A stretch of DNA of 64,000 nt from Paralithodes platypus (lineage: Eukaryota; Arthropoda; Malacostraca; Decapoda; Lithodidae): positions 52,870,481 to 52,934,480 of the forward strand of contig CM064509.1 of the NCBI GenBank assembly GCA_032716605.1. The letters are read 5' to 3'. The position numbers were made by a program, and so were the translations under genes. Below, one piece after another: positions 49,051 through 59,085 of this stretch; within the stretch, counting starts at the first letter, position 1, and every line of letters starts with the position of its first letter. The notes under the pieces were generated by a model. The model had not been told where the DNA came from. It ran no database searches and saw nothing but the letters and a program-made list of their open reading frames with translations.

Positions 49051-50720
49051 TAAAAAACAAAGTAAATAAGTCTATCAGTTTTCCAATTAAGAGTAATTTA
49101 TTGCAAAGTTCATCTCAAACTGAAGGTATTGATAGTGAAATAAAAAATGAAGCAATAGCAACAAGTTCTAGCCTAGTGGACTGTAAAAAGCAGCATCAGT
49201 GCTTAATATGCTCAAAATATTTTCCTTCAAAAGCACATTTAAAGGAACATTCAATAACCCATTCTACTTCCAAACCATTCAAATGTTTCCTTTGTAATCA
49301 CGGGTTCAAGCGAAGAAATGCCCTGAACAAACACGTTCGCTTGTACCACCCTGAGGGTAAATCAAAGGTGCAGTGTAGTTGTGGTAGCAGTTTCCCATCC
49401 AAAGAGTTGATGGATAAGCACCGGGAAAGCAGCGGGGATCACCGGTTGTTAGTGTGCTCGGAATGTGGCGCCATTTACAAGACCAAAGCTAGTTTAGAGA
49501 GTCATATGCTGCTCCACAGTGAGAGTCAAGCCGGGACAACTCTATGGCCCTTTACCTGTGAATCCTGTGGGGAGAAATTGAGCAGCCAGGCATCATTAAA
49601 CCACCATCTGGCAAACTCTCATAGTGTGGCCACCTTCAAGTGTTTCAACTGTGAAAAGGTGTGTAAAACAAAGCACCTACTCAAGCAGCATCGTCTGAGG
49701 AAACATCTGTATGGTAGTAGAGAGTACCCATGTCCAGTTTGCAGTAAAGTATTCCACCTTATGAAAGACCTTCGGCGCCATGTACAGTCACATAACCCAG
49801 GGGGCATGCATGACTGTCCTGTATGTCATGCAAAATTTAAGACCTACTCAACATTAAGGTGTCATATGAAAACACATTCAAAGGAAAAGCCCTATGATTG
49901 TTCTTTCTGTCTGTTTCCATTCTCCTCATTGGATGAATTAAAAAGCCATTTACTTAACCATCATAATTTTGAAGTTGAAGATAATTTTGAAGAAACTTGG
50001 GATCATAAGTGCCTGTTATGTAATCAAATATTTTTCCGTCGATCTGGTCTTATGCATCACATGAAATCTCACTTTGGATTGGAAGATACAGAACTCTTCT
50101 TTATGGAAAATTCTGATGAAGACATTTTGGCAGAAGACCTTTCCTTTAAGGAGACTGAGGAACAGAGTGAACAAATTGATGTTTGTTCAAGTATAAGCAA
50201 GCCTGAAGAAATTAATATAGTTTTATCCAAGGAGGATGAAAATGCTACCATGGAGAAAGAAAATCCAGTCAAGTTAAATGTTAGCCACTTACAAGTTCAT
50301 AGCCAATCATGTGAAGCAACACCATCATATAGTAAGCAACTTGCAACTGACTTTAGTATTATAGCTGACACTGTGAAATGTGAAGAAATTCCTATAGAAC
50401 AGAAAAACAATAAGATTGACAACTTCAGCTTTGATCACAAGGATGTAACAGAGAAAAATCCTGATCCTGATGAAAAAATAGTCACTTCCAATGAAATGAC
50501 TGAAGAAGATGGATGCAAAGCCAACAACATGGCTGAGGTTATTAAGACTACTGGTAGCGATGAAGAGACCAAATACATATGTGGCTCGTGTGCTCTAGTG
50601 TTTACTGATGTCACTGAACTAAAGACTCACTTGCTCACTTGTTATAAGCAAGACAGTAATGATGATTATATTGTTGTGTTTGAGGTTGATGACGATGCAA
50701 AGAATGCTGTATCAAGATAG
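48969..50720 (+). CDS. zinc-finger protein, C-terminal part in the next frame
   Basis: Continuation of the same gene in the minus-one frame. About ten C2H2 or near-C2H2 fingers run from 49,197 to 50,070: HQCLICSKYFPSKAHLKEH, FKCFLCNHGFKRRNALNKHV, LVCSECGAIYKTKASLESHM, FTCESCGEKLSSQASLNHHL, FKCFNCEKVCKTKHLLKQH, YPCPVCSKVFHLMKDLRRHV, HDCPVCHAKFKTYSTLRCHM, YDCSFCLFPFSSLDELKSHL and HKCLLCNQIFFRRSGLMHHM. A long acidic stretch follows, then a last finger YICGSCALVFTDVTELKTHL near the C-terminus. The first in-frame Met lies inside the fingers, so this is not a separate gene. The shift is a 1-nt indel (true or assembly) or recoding. Confidence 0.8.
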   Translation, partial: CKKKLQFTFKGKGTTRKICEGKVKHVIIKNKVNKSISFPIKSNLLQSSSQTEGIDSEIKNEAIATSSSLVDCKKQHQCLICSKYFPSKAHLKEHSITHSTSKPFKCFLCNHGFKRRNALNKHVRLYHPEGKSKVQCSCGSSFPSKELMDKHRESSGDHRLLVCSECGAIYKTKASLESHMLLHSESQAGTTLWPFTCESCGEKLSSQASLNHHLANSHSVATFKCFNCEKVCKTKHLLKQHRLRKHLYGSREYPCPVCSKVFHLMKDLRRHVQSHNPGGMHDCPVCHAKFKTYSTLRCHMKTHSKEKPYDCSFCLFPFSSLDELKSHLLNHHNFEVEDNFEETWDHKCLLCNQIFFRRSGLMHHMKSHFGLEDTELFFMENSDEDILAEDLSFKETEEQSEQIDVCSSISKPEEINIVLSKEDENATMEKENPVKLNVSHLQVHSQSCEATPSYSKQLATDFSIIADTVKCEEIPIEQKNNKIDNFSFDHKDVTEKNPDPDEKIVTSNEMTEEDGCKANNMAEVIKTTGSDEETKYICGSCALVFTDVTELKTHLLTCYKQDSNDDYIVVFEVDDDAKNAVSR

Positions 50721-50857
50721 TTATGCGTCAGTCATTTCACCTGACAACTCAACCAGCAGATCTCAACCAGTGCCAACTCAACCAATATATACTGTAAGGT
50801 TAGGCTAGGACTTTAATGGAGACTAGCCAATTCATATGCTATGCGATGCTTAATTAG
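50721..50857 (+). other. presumed 3' UTR of the zinc-finger gene
   Basis: Directly follows the TAG stop. No clear AATAAA signal was seen before the Tigger-like MITE. Confidence 0.4.
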
Positions 50858-50859
50858 TA

Positions 50860-51416
50860 CAGCTCGGTCCCGCATAGTGCGAGAAATTGGCCGACACAGT
50901 GCGTCGCACTAAGTGAATTCGCACTGTGCGAACAACATATCCTATGGGGGAAAACGTAATTGGTCGATCGGTCTTCCATATAGCACACATATCTTTCCTT
51001 ATATCGTTATTTATACTGACACAAACATACCAAGAACAAATGTTAATGATAAATATAGCATATCAATAGTAAATTAGACCTTTCCCTACCTTAAATTCTA
51101 CACTTGATACGATCACAAACCCAAGAATGCGAGATAGCGTCACACAGTACAGGGTAAAAATTGTCTGACTGCCCAGCCTCCCTCCATGCCCAAGCTGCTC
51201 AAACACCAGTGACGCCACGAGTCAGGCGGGAAATTTATCGCACTGTACAAATTTTGGCCGCGTTAATAGAAAACCCCGGATTTAACCCATATTGCCACCC
51301 GACTCGCAATAACAGATCGTATTCGCATTAATTGATAATTTTGCGTTTAATATTTTCATTGCTCGCACTAATCAAAATTCGCACTGTTTGAACTCGCTTT
51401 ATACAGGACCGAGCTG
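50860..51416. mobile_element. Tigger/pogo-like MITE, word CGCACTGTG
   Basis: Ends are CAGCTCGGTCCCGCATAGTG and the complementary CAGGACCGAGCTG, with TA at 50,858-50,859 and 51,417-51,418. CGCACT/AGTGCG words recur near both ends. GCGAGAAATTGGCCGA near the left end parallels ACGAGAAATTGGTCGA in the 3825 element. Confidence 0.85.
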
Positions 51417-52018
51417 TACACAAAATTGATAAAAGTAGGCCTACTTCTTAGATAATTAGTTGAGCTTTTTTAATATACTGTATTTAGTATTATGTAATAT
51501 TTGATTAGGTGACGAGCAGGGCGGGTTTAGGAAGGGAAGAGGATGTGTAGACCAGATTTTTGCCTTGAAATGTGTTGTGGAGAAATATCTGAAGAAGGGA
51601 CAAAAGTTGTATGCTGCCTTTATGGACTTGGAGAAGGCCTATGATAGAGTTGATAGAGAAGGTTTGTGGAAAGTACTGAGCATAAATGGAGTAGATGGCA
51701 AGTTGCTGAAAGCAGTGAAGAGCATGTATTATTATTATTTTTTTTTTTTTCCATGTGAGTGAGGGAGACAAAAGGCAGAAAAGCCTGTGGCGAGTGCCTC
51801 CCCCAGAATTAAAAGAGTGACAGGGCCAAAATCAACGGACGTTCGAGCCAAAATGCCTGGACACACAGAGTTTGAAGCAATTTAAGTCATAGAATGAGGG
51901 AAAGACTGATTATGGGAGAGAGTTCCAGAACTCATCTGTTGAATAGAAGAAAGATTGAGAATAATGTTTCACTCTTGGGTTGGAGAGTTGCACAGAGTAG
52001 GGGTGGCATTGTGTTGCA

Positions 52019-52069
52019 ACATACATACATACATACAATTTTAAGACTGAGTGTTCCACACATAAGTGT
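52019..52069 (-). mobile_element. LINE D tail fragment
   Basis: A CATA repeat plus ATTTTAAGACTGAGTGTTCC and ACACATAAG, matching the last about 45 bp of LINE D in complement. It interrupts LINE C between TTGCAA and AAGACGGGT. Confidence 0.75.
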
Positions 52070-53773
52070 AAGACGGGTGCTACATGCTCTGGAGAACACT
52101 GATTATTGTAATAGCGGTAGAATAGTGAGAGAGATGCGACATTGCAGAGAGACTGCAGAGAATTGGTGAGTGGACGTGAGTTGATGAGACGGAAGGCTTT
52201 CTTTTCTACTTTGTCTAGAAGTGCTGTGTGAGAGTATCCTCCCCACATGTGTGAACAATACTCAATACATGGACTCACTGTGCCCCCGGAGGCATTTGAG
52301 TACACCCAGTTTCTGGGAAGCTGTTTTAGCAAGAGTGGTAATATGATCTTTTCAAAAGAGATCAGAAGAAAAAGAGACACCAAGAATATTAAGAGAAGAT
52401 GAAGGGTTAATTTGTATGTTGTTGAAGAGTAGGTCATAGTTTTCTGGAAGGGGGCGACAAGTAGACAGATGGAGAAATTGAGTTTTGGAAGTATTGAAAG
52501 TAACAAGGTTTACTCTGCCCCAATTAGAGATAGTAGAGAGATCAGAAGAATGGTGTTTTATGCCCTCCTTATGTGAGTTTTGGAGTTCCTGCTGTGAATG
52601 GTGTTGTGGAAGGCTAGTTGAATAGTGTAATGTAGAGTCGTCAGCATATGAGTGAATTGAGAAGGTCGTTAATGAATATTAGGAAGAAAATTGGAGATGG
52701 GACAGAACCCTGAGGAACACCGGAGTTGATAGGTTGAGGAAGAGAATGGTGGCCGTCCACAACTGCAGCTATGAAATGGCCGGAAAGGAAATTAGAGACA
52801 AAGGTACAGATGGAGGGATAGAAACCGTAGGAGGGTAGACTTTTGGAAATAAGGGATTTATGCCAGACTATCGAAGGCCTTCGATATGTCTAGCGCAACA
52901 GAAAAAGTCATACTAAAGTCCCGAATGGAGGATGACCAAGAGTTTGTAAGATGAGCAAGGAGATCATAAGTAGAGCGGCCATTAAGGAAGCCTTATTGGC
53001 GGTCTGAGAGTAGATTGTGGGAAAATAAATGCTTAAGAAATTTTGAGGCAAGAATAGTTTAAAAAACTTTAGAGATGCAAGAAATGAGAGCAATTGGATG
53101 ATAGTTGGAGGGTTGAGAGCGGTCACCCTTCTTTGGGACAGGTTGAATGAGAGTAAACTTCCAGCAAGAGAGGAGGATGTTTTGAGGAGAGTCAGAGACA
53201 AAAAAGTTTGCCTAGGCAGGGAGTCAGCACGGAAGCACAGTTTTTTAGTACAATAGGAGGAACACCGTCCGACCCGTACGCCTTCTTAGTATTAAGCCCA
53301 GAGAAGGTGGAAAGTACATCCTTGGAAGAGATTATGATGTTAGGCATTAGTAATGAGAGAGGGAGGAATAGCACCGGCATCATCCAAAGTGGAGATTTTA
53401 GCAAAAGTGTTAGCGAAGAGTTCAGCTCTTCAGAGGAGGAAGTGACGGTGGTGCTGTCAGAGTGGAAAAGAGGAGGGAAAGACGAAGAAGAAAAATGTTC
53501 GAGAGGTTTTTTGCTAGGATGGCAGAAGGCTTGGGAAGAACTAGAGTTGGATAGTTCAGTGCATTTATTATTGATGAAAGAATGTTTGGCGAGGTGAAGA
53601 ACAGATTTGGCTTGATTCCAGGCAGAAACATATTAAGTACTGTATGAGATTCTTGAGTTTGAAGGCAACGGTACCGTTTGAATGCTTCCTCCTTATTATG
53701 GACAGCAGTAGAGCAAGCGTGAGTAAACCAAAAAATTGTGTTGCATTAGACTGAGAGAAAGAAAATGGAATGT

Positions 53774-54200
53774 TGTTGTTGTTGTTCCCCAGGCTGTCTG
53801 GCCGAACAGCCCCAAGGTCTCGAGCAAGGCCAAGGCCATAAACGAGCGCCCCCACAAAATCCTCCCTGCTTACCACTAACAAAGCCCGGGTAACCGAAGC
53901 CACTCCAAGGCAGGGAGCTGAGGAAGGCGCGGAAATGCCCGGGAAACCAAAGCCCCACCCAAGGCCCTGTGCCCCTCAGCAATTATGAAGGGAAAGTTGA
54001 GGGGTAAGGGTAAAATGTGACGCTTTGGCTCCCAATCTGCCAACTTCTAGGTTGGCAGTAGGGAGGTCAATCCACGGAAAAGACGCTGCCACTTGAGATC
54101 TAGAAGATATATAAGTAAAAGGAACAGTCAGAGTAAGCTATGGGTATGGCAGAGATCGCTCAGTTCTCACTCGGATAGACCAGCCCATCACCACATGTAT
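53774..54200 (-). mobile_element. LINE A-derived SINE S3 with target duplication
   Basis: 427 bp flanked by GAATGT at 53,768-53,773 and 54,201-54,206. The uninterrupted LINE C site GGAATGTATGCTTCCATG is at about 30,593. In complement it runs from GTGGTGATGGGCTGG through CTGAGGGGCACAGGGCC to GGGGCTGTTCGGCCAGACAG and an AAC repeat. This is the best complete copy of the family. Confidence 0.85.
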
Positions 54201-55655
54201 GAATGTATGCTTCCATGCCCGAGAGGATTGACTCGATAATGCTTTCAGCACCCTCCGAGGGTCCCCGGCCACGGAAGCAGAAGTCATTCCATGGGAAATC
54301 AAAGAAGTACTGTACTGCCGAAGAGCCTACCAGTCGGCAGCGCCAAAGTGCCACAAGCGCCGCCAGCTGGGAGCATCGGGTGGCCGTACCGGAGAGATAG
54401 GACAGGTGACAGAGATAAGTTTATGGTCGGAGGAGCCAAAGGAGAGAACAATTTTACAGTATAAGCAGAAAGGTAAGAGGTTAGAAATAAGTCAAGAATG
54501 TTGGGCCGATCTCCGAAGCGATCCGGGTTACGGGTGGGTTGCTGGACTAACTGCTGTAGGTCATTTAGGATAGAAAAGATGTAGGCTTGTTTACCAGGTT
54601 GGTCAGTGGAAACAGAGGAGAACCATTGGCGGTGGTGAATGTTGAACTATCCTAAGATGGAGATTTCTGTGTAAAGTGAAATGGGTAGAATGTGTTCCAC
54701 TTTTAGAAGTTAGATAATCAAAGAATTTTGGATAGTCAGTAGAATTAGGGGAGAGATAAACAGCACAGAAATATTTAGTTCCAGCTGTCCTTATCAACCA
54801 CCTAGCACTCCCCGGGAGTACCGCCCTGTTCGGCTGGTGCCTACAGCCTCCTAGTATGAGGGTGTAAAGGCGTCGGTACGTGTGGAGAATGAACAGAGTG
54901 AGTTCTTTGATCTGAATGTTGGGTTAAAGCAAGGGTGTGTGATGTCCCCATGATTATTCAATATATATATATATATATATATGGATGGAGTCATGAAAGA
55001 AATACAAGGAAGACCAGGGAAGAAAATAAGTGGAAGTTGCCTGTACTGCTGTTTGCTGACGATACATTTCTGATGAGCGATAGTGAATGGGAGTTGCAGG
55101 GTCTGGTAAATATGTTTGGAACAGCGTGTGAAAAAACGGAATCTGAAGGTAAATGCGGGGAAGACTAAGGTTATGGTCTTTGAAAGGGGTGCAGTCACAG
55201 TGTGTGAGATGAGGCTGAATGGTCAAGCTATGGAGAATGTCAGCTCATTTAAGTATTTGGTTAGTGTGTTGAGTAAAGATGGGAGAATGGATGAAGAAGT
55301 GCAACAGGGGAAGAGGGTTGTAGGAATGCTGAAAGCAGTAACAAGAAATAGGGTAGTCAGCATGGAAGTAAAGAAGTCCTTGCATGATAGTGTGGTAATC
55401 CCGACATTGACGTACGGGAGTGAAGCATGGACGTTGTTGGAGAGAGACAAACCAAGAGTGAGAGTGGTGGAAAAGAGTTACTTGAGAAGTGCGTGCGGAG
55501 TTACATGGAGGGATAGACAGACGGATGAGGAAGTACGAGAGCGGTGTAGTGTGGATGTTGATGTGCTGGAAAGTGTGAAAGAGAATACCTCGAGATGGTT
55601 CCGCCATATGGAACGTATGGGAAGCGAGAGAATGACTAAGAGAGTGTACAAGAGT

Positions 55656-56116
55656 ACCCAGCACACGGTATCACACACAATTATTGTCCTCTCTCCCTCC
55701 CTGCCCACCCCGAACCAACTTCCAGAAGCACATCCATACTCATATCTCTCACCGATCCATCCACTCACTCACAGACAACACGCAGCTGCATGCACGACCT
55801 CCCGAAATCCATCCTTCCGAATCCTCCCTTCCTCGCGAGGACAGAGTCCACCTGGCCAGGCTGAGATGCGGACACCATCCAGCTCTCCTGAGCTATCAGA
55901 AGAGACTGGATGACTCCGTTGTCGACTCCTGCCCGGGATGTAACACAGCACCCCATACCATTAAACACATCATAGAAGACTGCATTTCACACAACCACTT
56001 ACGCCAACAACACAATCTACACTCAATGAGAGCTCTGTGGGAAAGCCCGATCGTGGCCATGGCCTTCCTCAGGGACTCGGGGCTGTTCGGCCAGGCAGCT
56101 TAGGGAACAACAACAA
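55656..56116 (+). mobile_element. LINE A 3' end with 7-bp target duplication
   Basis: CAAGAGT lies at 55,649-55,655 and 56,117-56,123. The insert encodes the LINE A C-terminus from PSTRYH-equivalent sequence to RLRCGHHPALLSYQKRLDDS, CPGCNTAPHTIKHIIEDC and FGQAA with its stop, then GGGAACAAC repeats. It is nearly identical to 62,535-63,000, so the insertion is young. Confidence 0.95.
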
Positions 56117-56290
56117 CAAGAGTGAAGTGAAAGGACAAAAAGGGAGAGGTGGAAGGATGTAGTTAAGAAGTATAATTTATGCGTGAAAGCGGTGCTGGAT
56201 GGGAGGAGGGTCAACTGATAGGACAGGTGCATGGGGGCGATTCATTTGTGGCCACCTCTTCGGGGATGATGGCGTCTGGCAATAGATAGA

Positions 56291-56685
56291 TAGATAGAAT
56301 GTATGGTAGATAAGGTATACTGTAATCTATTATGATACTACAGTACAGTAGTAACAATAGTTAATATAACTCGACTAATTTTTATTTATTTTTCCCAGAT
56401 TAGTTTTCAGCTAATTGTATTGTGGATATTCTTTATCAATATTGAATACTAATACGAACACCTTGTACGAATTGGCTGGTCTAGTTTATGTTGGCATTGG
56501 TTTAGTTGGCACTAGGTTAAATGGTATATTGATTGAATTGTCTGGGAACCTTCAGTCATCACTACTACATTAATACCATTCGAGTCTTTCCAGAGGGCAT
56601 CCTAATTCTTTGATATCACAATAAATTAAATGGTTTTCTGAAGGTCATATTATAATTTGTTAGTTATATTTTTTATCGATATATT
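56291..56685. other. AT-rich spacer
   Basis: Nothing was recognised beyond AT-rich sequence. Confidence 0.5.
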
Positions 56686-56920
56686 TTAACCCTTTCACGC
56701 TCATATGACGCAGAGGTTGCCAGATTAGCAATAAGAAATAGAGTTCTCTCACTCTTATAATTACCTCTCCATAATTAGTTTTCTGCCCACAGCTAACTCA
56801 AAGACAACTGCAGAGGTTGAAGTAACTAAACTAAAGGTTTATAAATACCCCTGTTGGTAACAAAGGCTTTAAAGTATCCCTAATAGGCTCAAAATCGCGT
56901 CATATGTCAGAGAGTGTTAA
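56686..56920. mobile_element. TTAA MITE, CATATGACGC family, uninterrupted
   Basis: TTAA edges are 56,686-56,689 and 56,917-56,920. Ends are CCCTTTCACGCTCATATGAC and GCGTCATATGTCAGAGAGTG. It is a sister of 26,342-27,058 and keeps the empty TTAA site (GGCTTTAAAGTATCC, about 56,868). Confidence 0.85.
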
Positions 56921-57156
56921 AGTACAGTATTTTTTTTATATCCAAATTATCAATGGTTGAGTATATTTAATAGCAAGACCCATATTTAGTGACGGCATTA
57001 ACTTAACTCCAGGTCAGTTACTTAGTGGTGTGAGTGTACAATCACACTCTTAGGTTTTATCCTACCTTCATGAATCAACTTTGGTGAATAGGAAATAAAG
57101 TTTGTAACCACTACAGTAGTCTTTATTTTCAATCTGTGTTAGTTTAGTTTATATTA
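56921..57156. other. AT-rich spacer
   Basis: No supported feature. Confidence 0.5.
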
Positions 57157-57607
57157 TAGGTTTGATCCCCTAAGGGATGAGAGAAAACCTAATACTGTAC
57201 AGTACTGTACTTATATAGTGACTCCGAACCAATGACGTCATGCTAATATTTGTATTTGGCGCTCTGTCTGCTTAGGGAGCCCTCTATGAGCAGCATCCCC
57301 TGCTCGACAATGACTACCAAATAAACATCTTAGGTGGCACATGAATTACCTAAGGAACGTCATGAATCGGTTGCCACTTAGAAACAGGAAATGCACTGTA
57401 GATATTAAGCTGAAATGCGCTCTCATTTCTCACTCGTCTACTGTTCCGACACGCTACCTCTTTTTGGCATTACTCATCCTTCCGATATCTCACGAAAGCA
57501 AGATAGGAATGGGAAGGGGTGGAGGGAGGGTACTCGCGTCATTGGTTCAGAGTCACTTTATAAATATTAGGTTTTCTCTATTCCCTTCGAGGATCAAACC
57601 TATGATT
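57157..57607. mobile_element. foldback element with about 80-bp inverted ends
   Basis: The left arm (ATAGGTTTGATCCCCTAAGG, AGAGAAAACCTAATA, GAACCAATGACG) recurs in complement on the right (CGTCATTGGTTC, TATTAGGTTTTCTCT, GGATCAAACCTAT). The interior lacks coding sequence. A further GTGACTCGTCACCAATGACG sits just right of the element. Confidence 0.7.
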
Positions 57608-58451
57608 TAACAGTGACTCGTCACCAATGACGTCATTCCGAACTCTAAGATTGCGGTGAGACATTACTATGTCAAAACATCTTATAACACGTGTAACTCC
57701 ACCGGTTAGCTAGAGACTAGAGTCTTCTTCATAACCTTTAAAATGCAGTGGTTAGTTAGAATTTTGCATTTGTTGAGGAAAGTATCAAAATTGGCACACA
57801 CAATATAATCAAAATTAGATAGAGAGGTATCATAAGTTTAGCCTATGTTGGCTTCAGCAGCCCCTTTTCAATTAATTTCCATTAGAGTTCTGAAACACTG
57901 ATTTTTGCCTCAAACTGTAAAACGTGGTAGAGATGTCAAACTACAGTAGTCTCAAATGACTCGTCTGGACAAGGGAAACAGCATATATTCAGACAATGTT
58001 TGGCTAATGTTGACAGTTTGACTGTACAGTCTCCTGTAATTAATCATCATGCCACAAATTGATAAGAAATGTTGCCAATTGTTCCTAACTTGTTGAACTA
58101 CATTTCCTCCACCTCGGGATTGGTTGCCCGTTCCCAATGTGAGATAAGCTCGGTGGAAGGTTTGTTTTTTAAATATAGACTTCTTTTTTGGAGTGAAATT
58201 TCTTAGTACCAGAAGTAGGCAAGTTAGTCTGTTGGCTCTAAAGGCAGACATTTCGGGCCTAGCTATGTCGAAAAGGTTTTAAATATAGAAAAGGGAATAA
58301 TAAAGTAACATGGGGCAAAATTATAAAAGATATTGTTTTTTCAGTGAATAGATTAAAAGAGAAATTGTGCGCTGCGATGCGAGGGAGCTAGAAGCATAGT
58401 CTAAATTATTAATTAAGTTAATTAGAAATACAATTTTCTCGCTTAAAAATT
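57608..58451. other. spacer, nothing recognised
   Basis: AT-rich DNA with only short, unsupported open frames. Confidence 0.5.
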
Positions 58452-58737
58452 AATTTAATCTTTCTGATTTTGTAGACTATAATTATAATAAGCTTAAAGT
58501 TGATTTAATAAATTTACATAAACATTTTGTAATCACTACATTAGATAAAGCCAGCAATAATTATAGCTTCACATGTAAGAAATTTTATCTTGAAAACATG
58601 AAAAAAGAGTTAGGCATTAGAGGTAACATATTACATAAAAATATTTGTGGTAATTCTGTTTATGAAATTCAAAATATTTTGAATATTGATAACTTAATTT
58701 AATCGATGAACATACCAAGAAAAATGTAACATTTGAT
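58452..58737 (+). pseudogene. Penelope-like RT N-terminal fragment
   Basis: Reads INLHKHFVITTLDKASNNYS followed by FTCKKFYLENMKKELGI, then after a frame change near 58,690 IDEHTKKNVTFDIKLSERTS. The DKA-NN---CK-Y motif is characteristic of the N-terminal part of Penelope-like element RTs. Catalytic RT motifs and the GIY-YIG nuclease are absent. The clade call rests on one motif block. Confidence 0.55.
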
Positions 58738-59085
58738 ATTAAACTTTCTGAAAGAACAAGTCATCACCATCATCATCTCCGACGCCTTGCTTCCCCCTGG
58801 GAAACCCCCACTAGAGGATGGCCATGACAGAAACGTCTCCAAACTATTTTGTCAAGACCCGTCCTTTGCCCGTGCCACAATGCCCCTTCCACTACGTGGA
58901 AGTTTTTCTTCAATATATTTTTCCACTTTCTTTTCCCATACCATAGGTGGTCTTCCACTACTAGCGGTTCCACTCACCTGACTCCCATATATCTTTCTTG
59001 GCATTCTGTCTTCATCCATTCTCTGAACATGACCATACCACCTCAAAGTACTTCTCTTTGGTCCTGATGTGGCGGCGTCTACGCC

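Larger units (their letters stand above)
51729..54851 (-). mobile_element. LINE C copy with internal deletion and a SINE
   Basis: The poly-A tail appears as a T-run at 51,738-51,750. The minus strand gives the C-terminus, RT and linker up to about 53,770, a SINE at 53,774-54,200, then endonuclease sequence to about 54,782. It ends with about 70 bp of 5' leader (GGAGGCTGTAGGCACC), so most of the N-terminal endonuclease region is deleted. A short piece of LINE D tail is inserted at 52,019-52,069. Many frameshifts are present. It keeps the uninterrupted site (GGCCATTAAGGAAGCC, about 52,978) matching the MITE pair in the large LINE C copy. Confidence 0.8.
51503..56290 (+). mobile_element. RTE-like LINE, split by LINE C and a LINE A end
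   Basis: Parts are 51,503-51,728, 54,852-55,655 and 56,117-56,290. The first encodes QGGFRKGRGCVDQIFALKCV and MDLEKAYDRVDREGLWKVLS. The second resumes at EGVKASVRVENEQSEFFDLN, with GLKQGCVMSP, LLFADDTFLMSD and LTYGSEAWTLLERD. The third is the 3' end with GGCAATAGATAGATAGATAG. The junctions read through when the inserts are removed. Several frameshifts and a TA repeat (54,960-54,982) make it dead. Confidence 0.85.

Noticed and set aside
49101..50720. A second, separate zinc-finger gene
   Set aside because: There is no usable Met before the fingers, and the frame is open upstream into the first part, so it is the same gene with a frame break.
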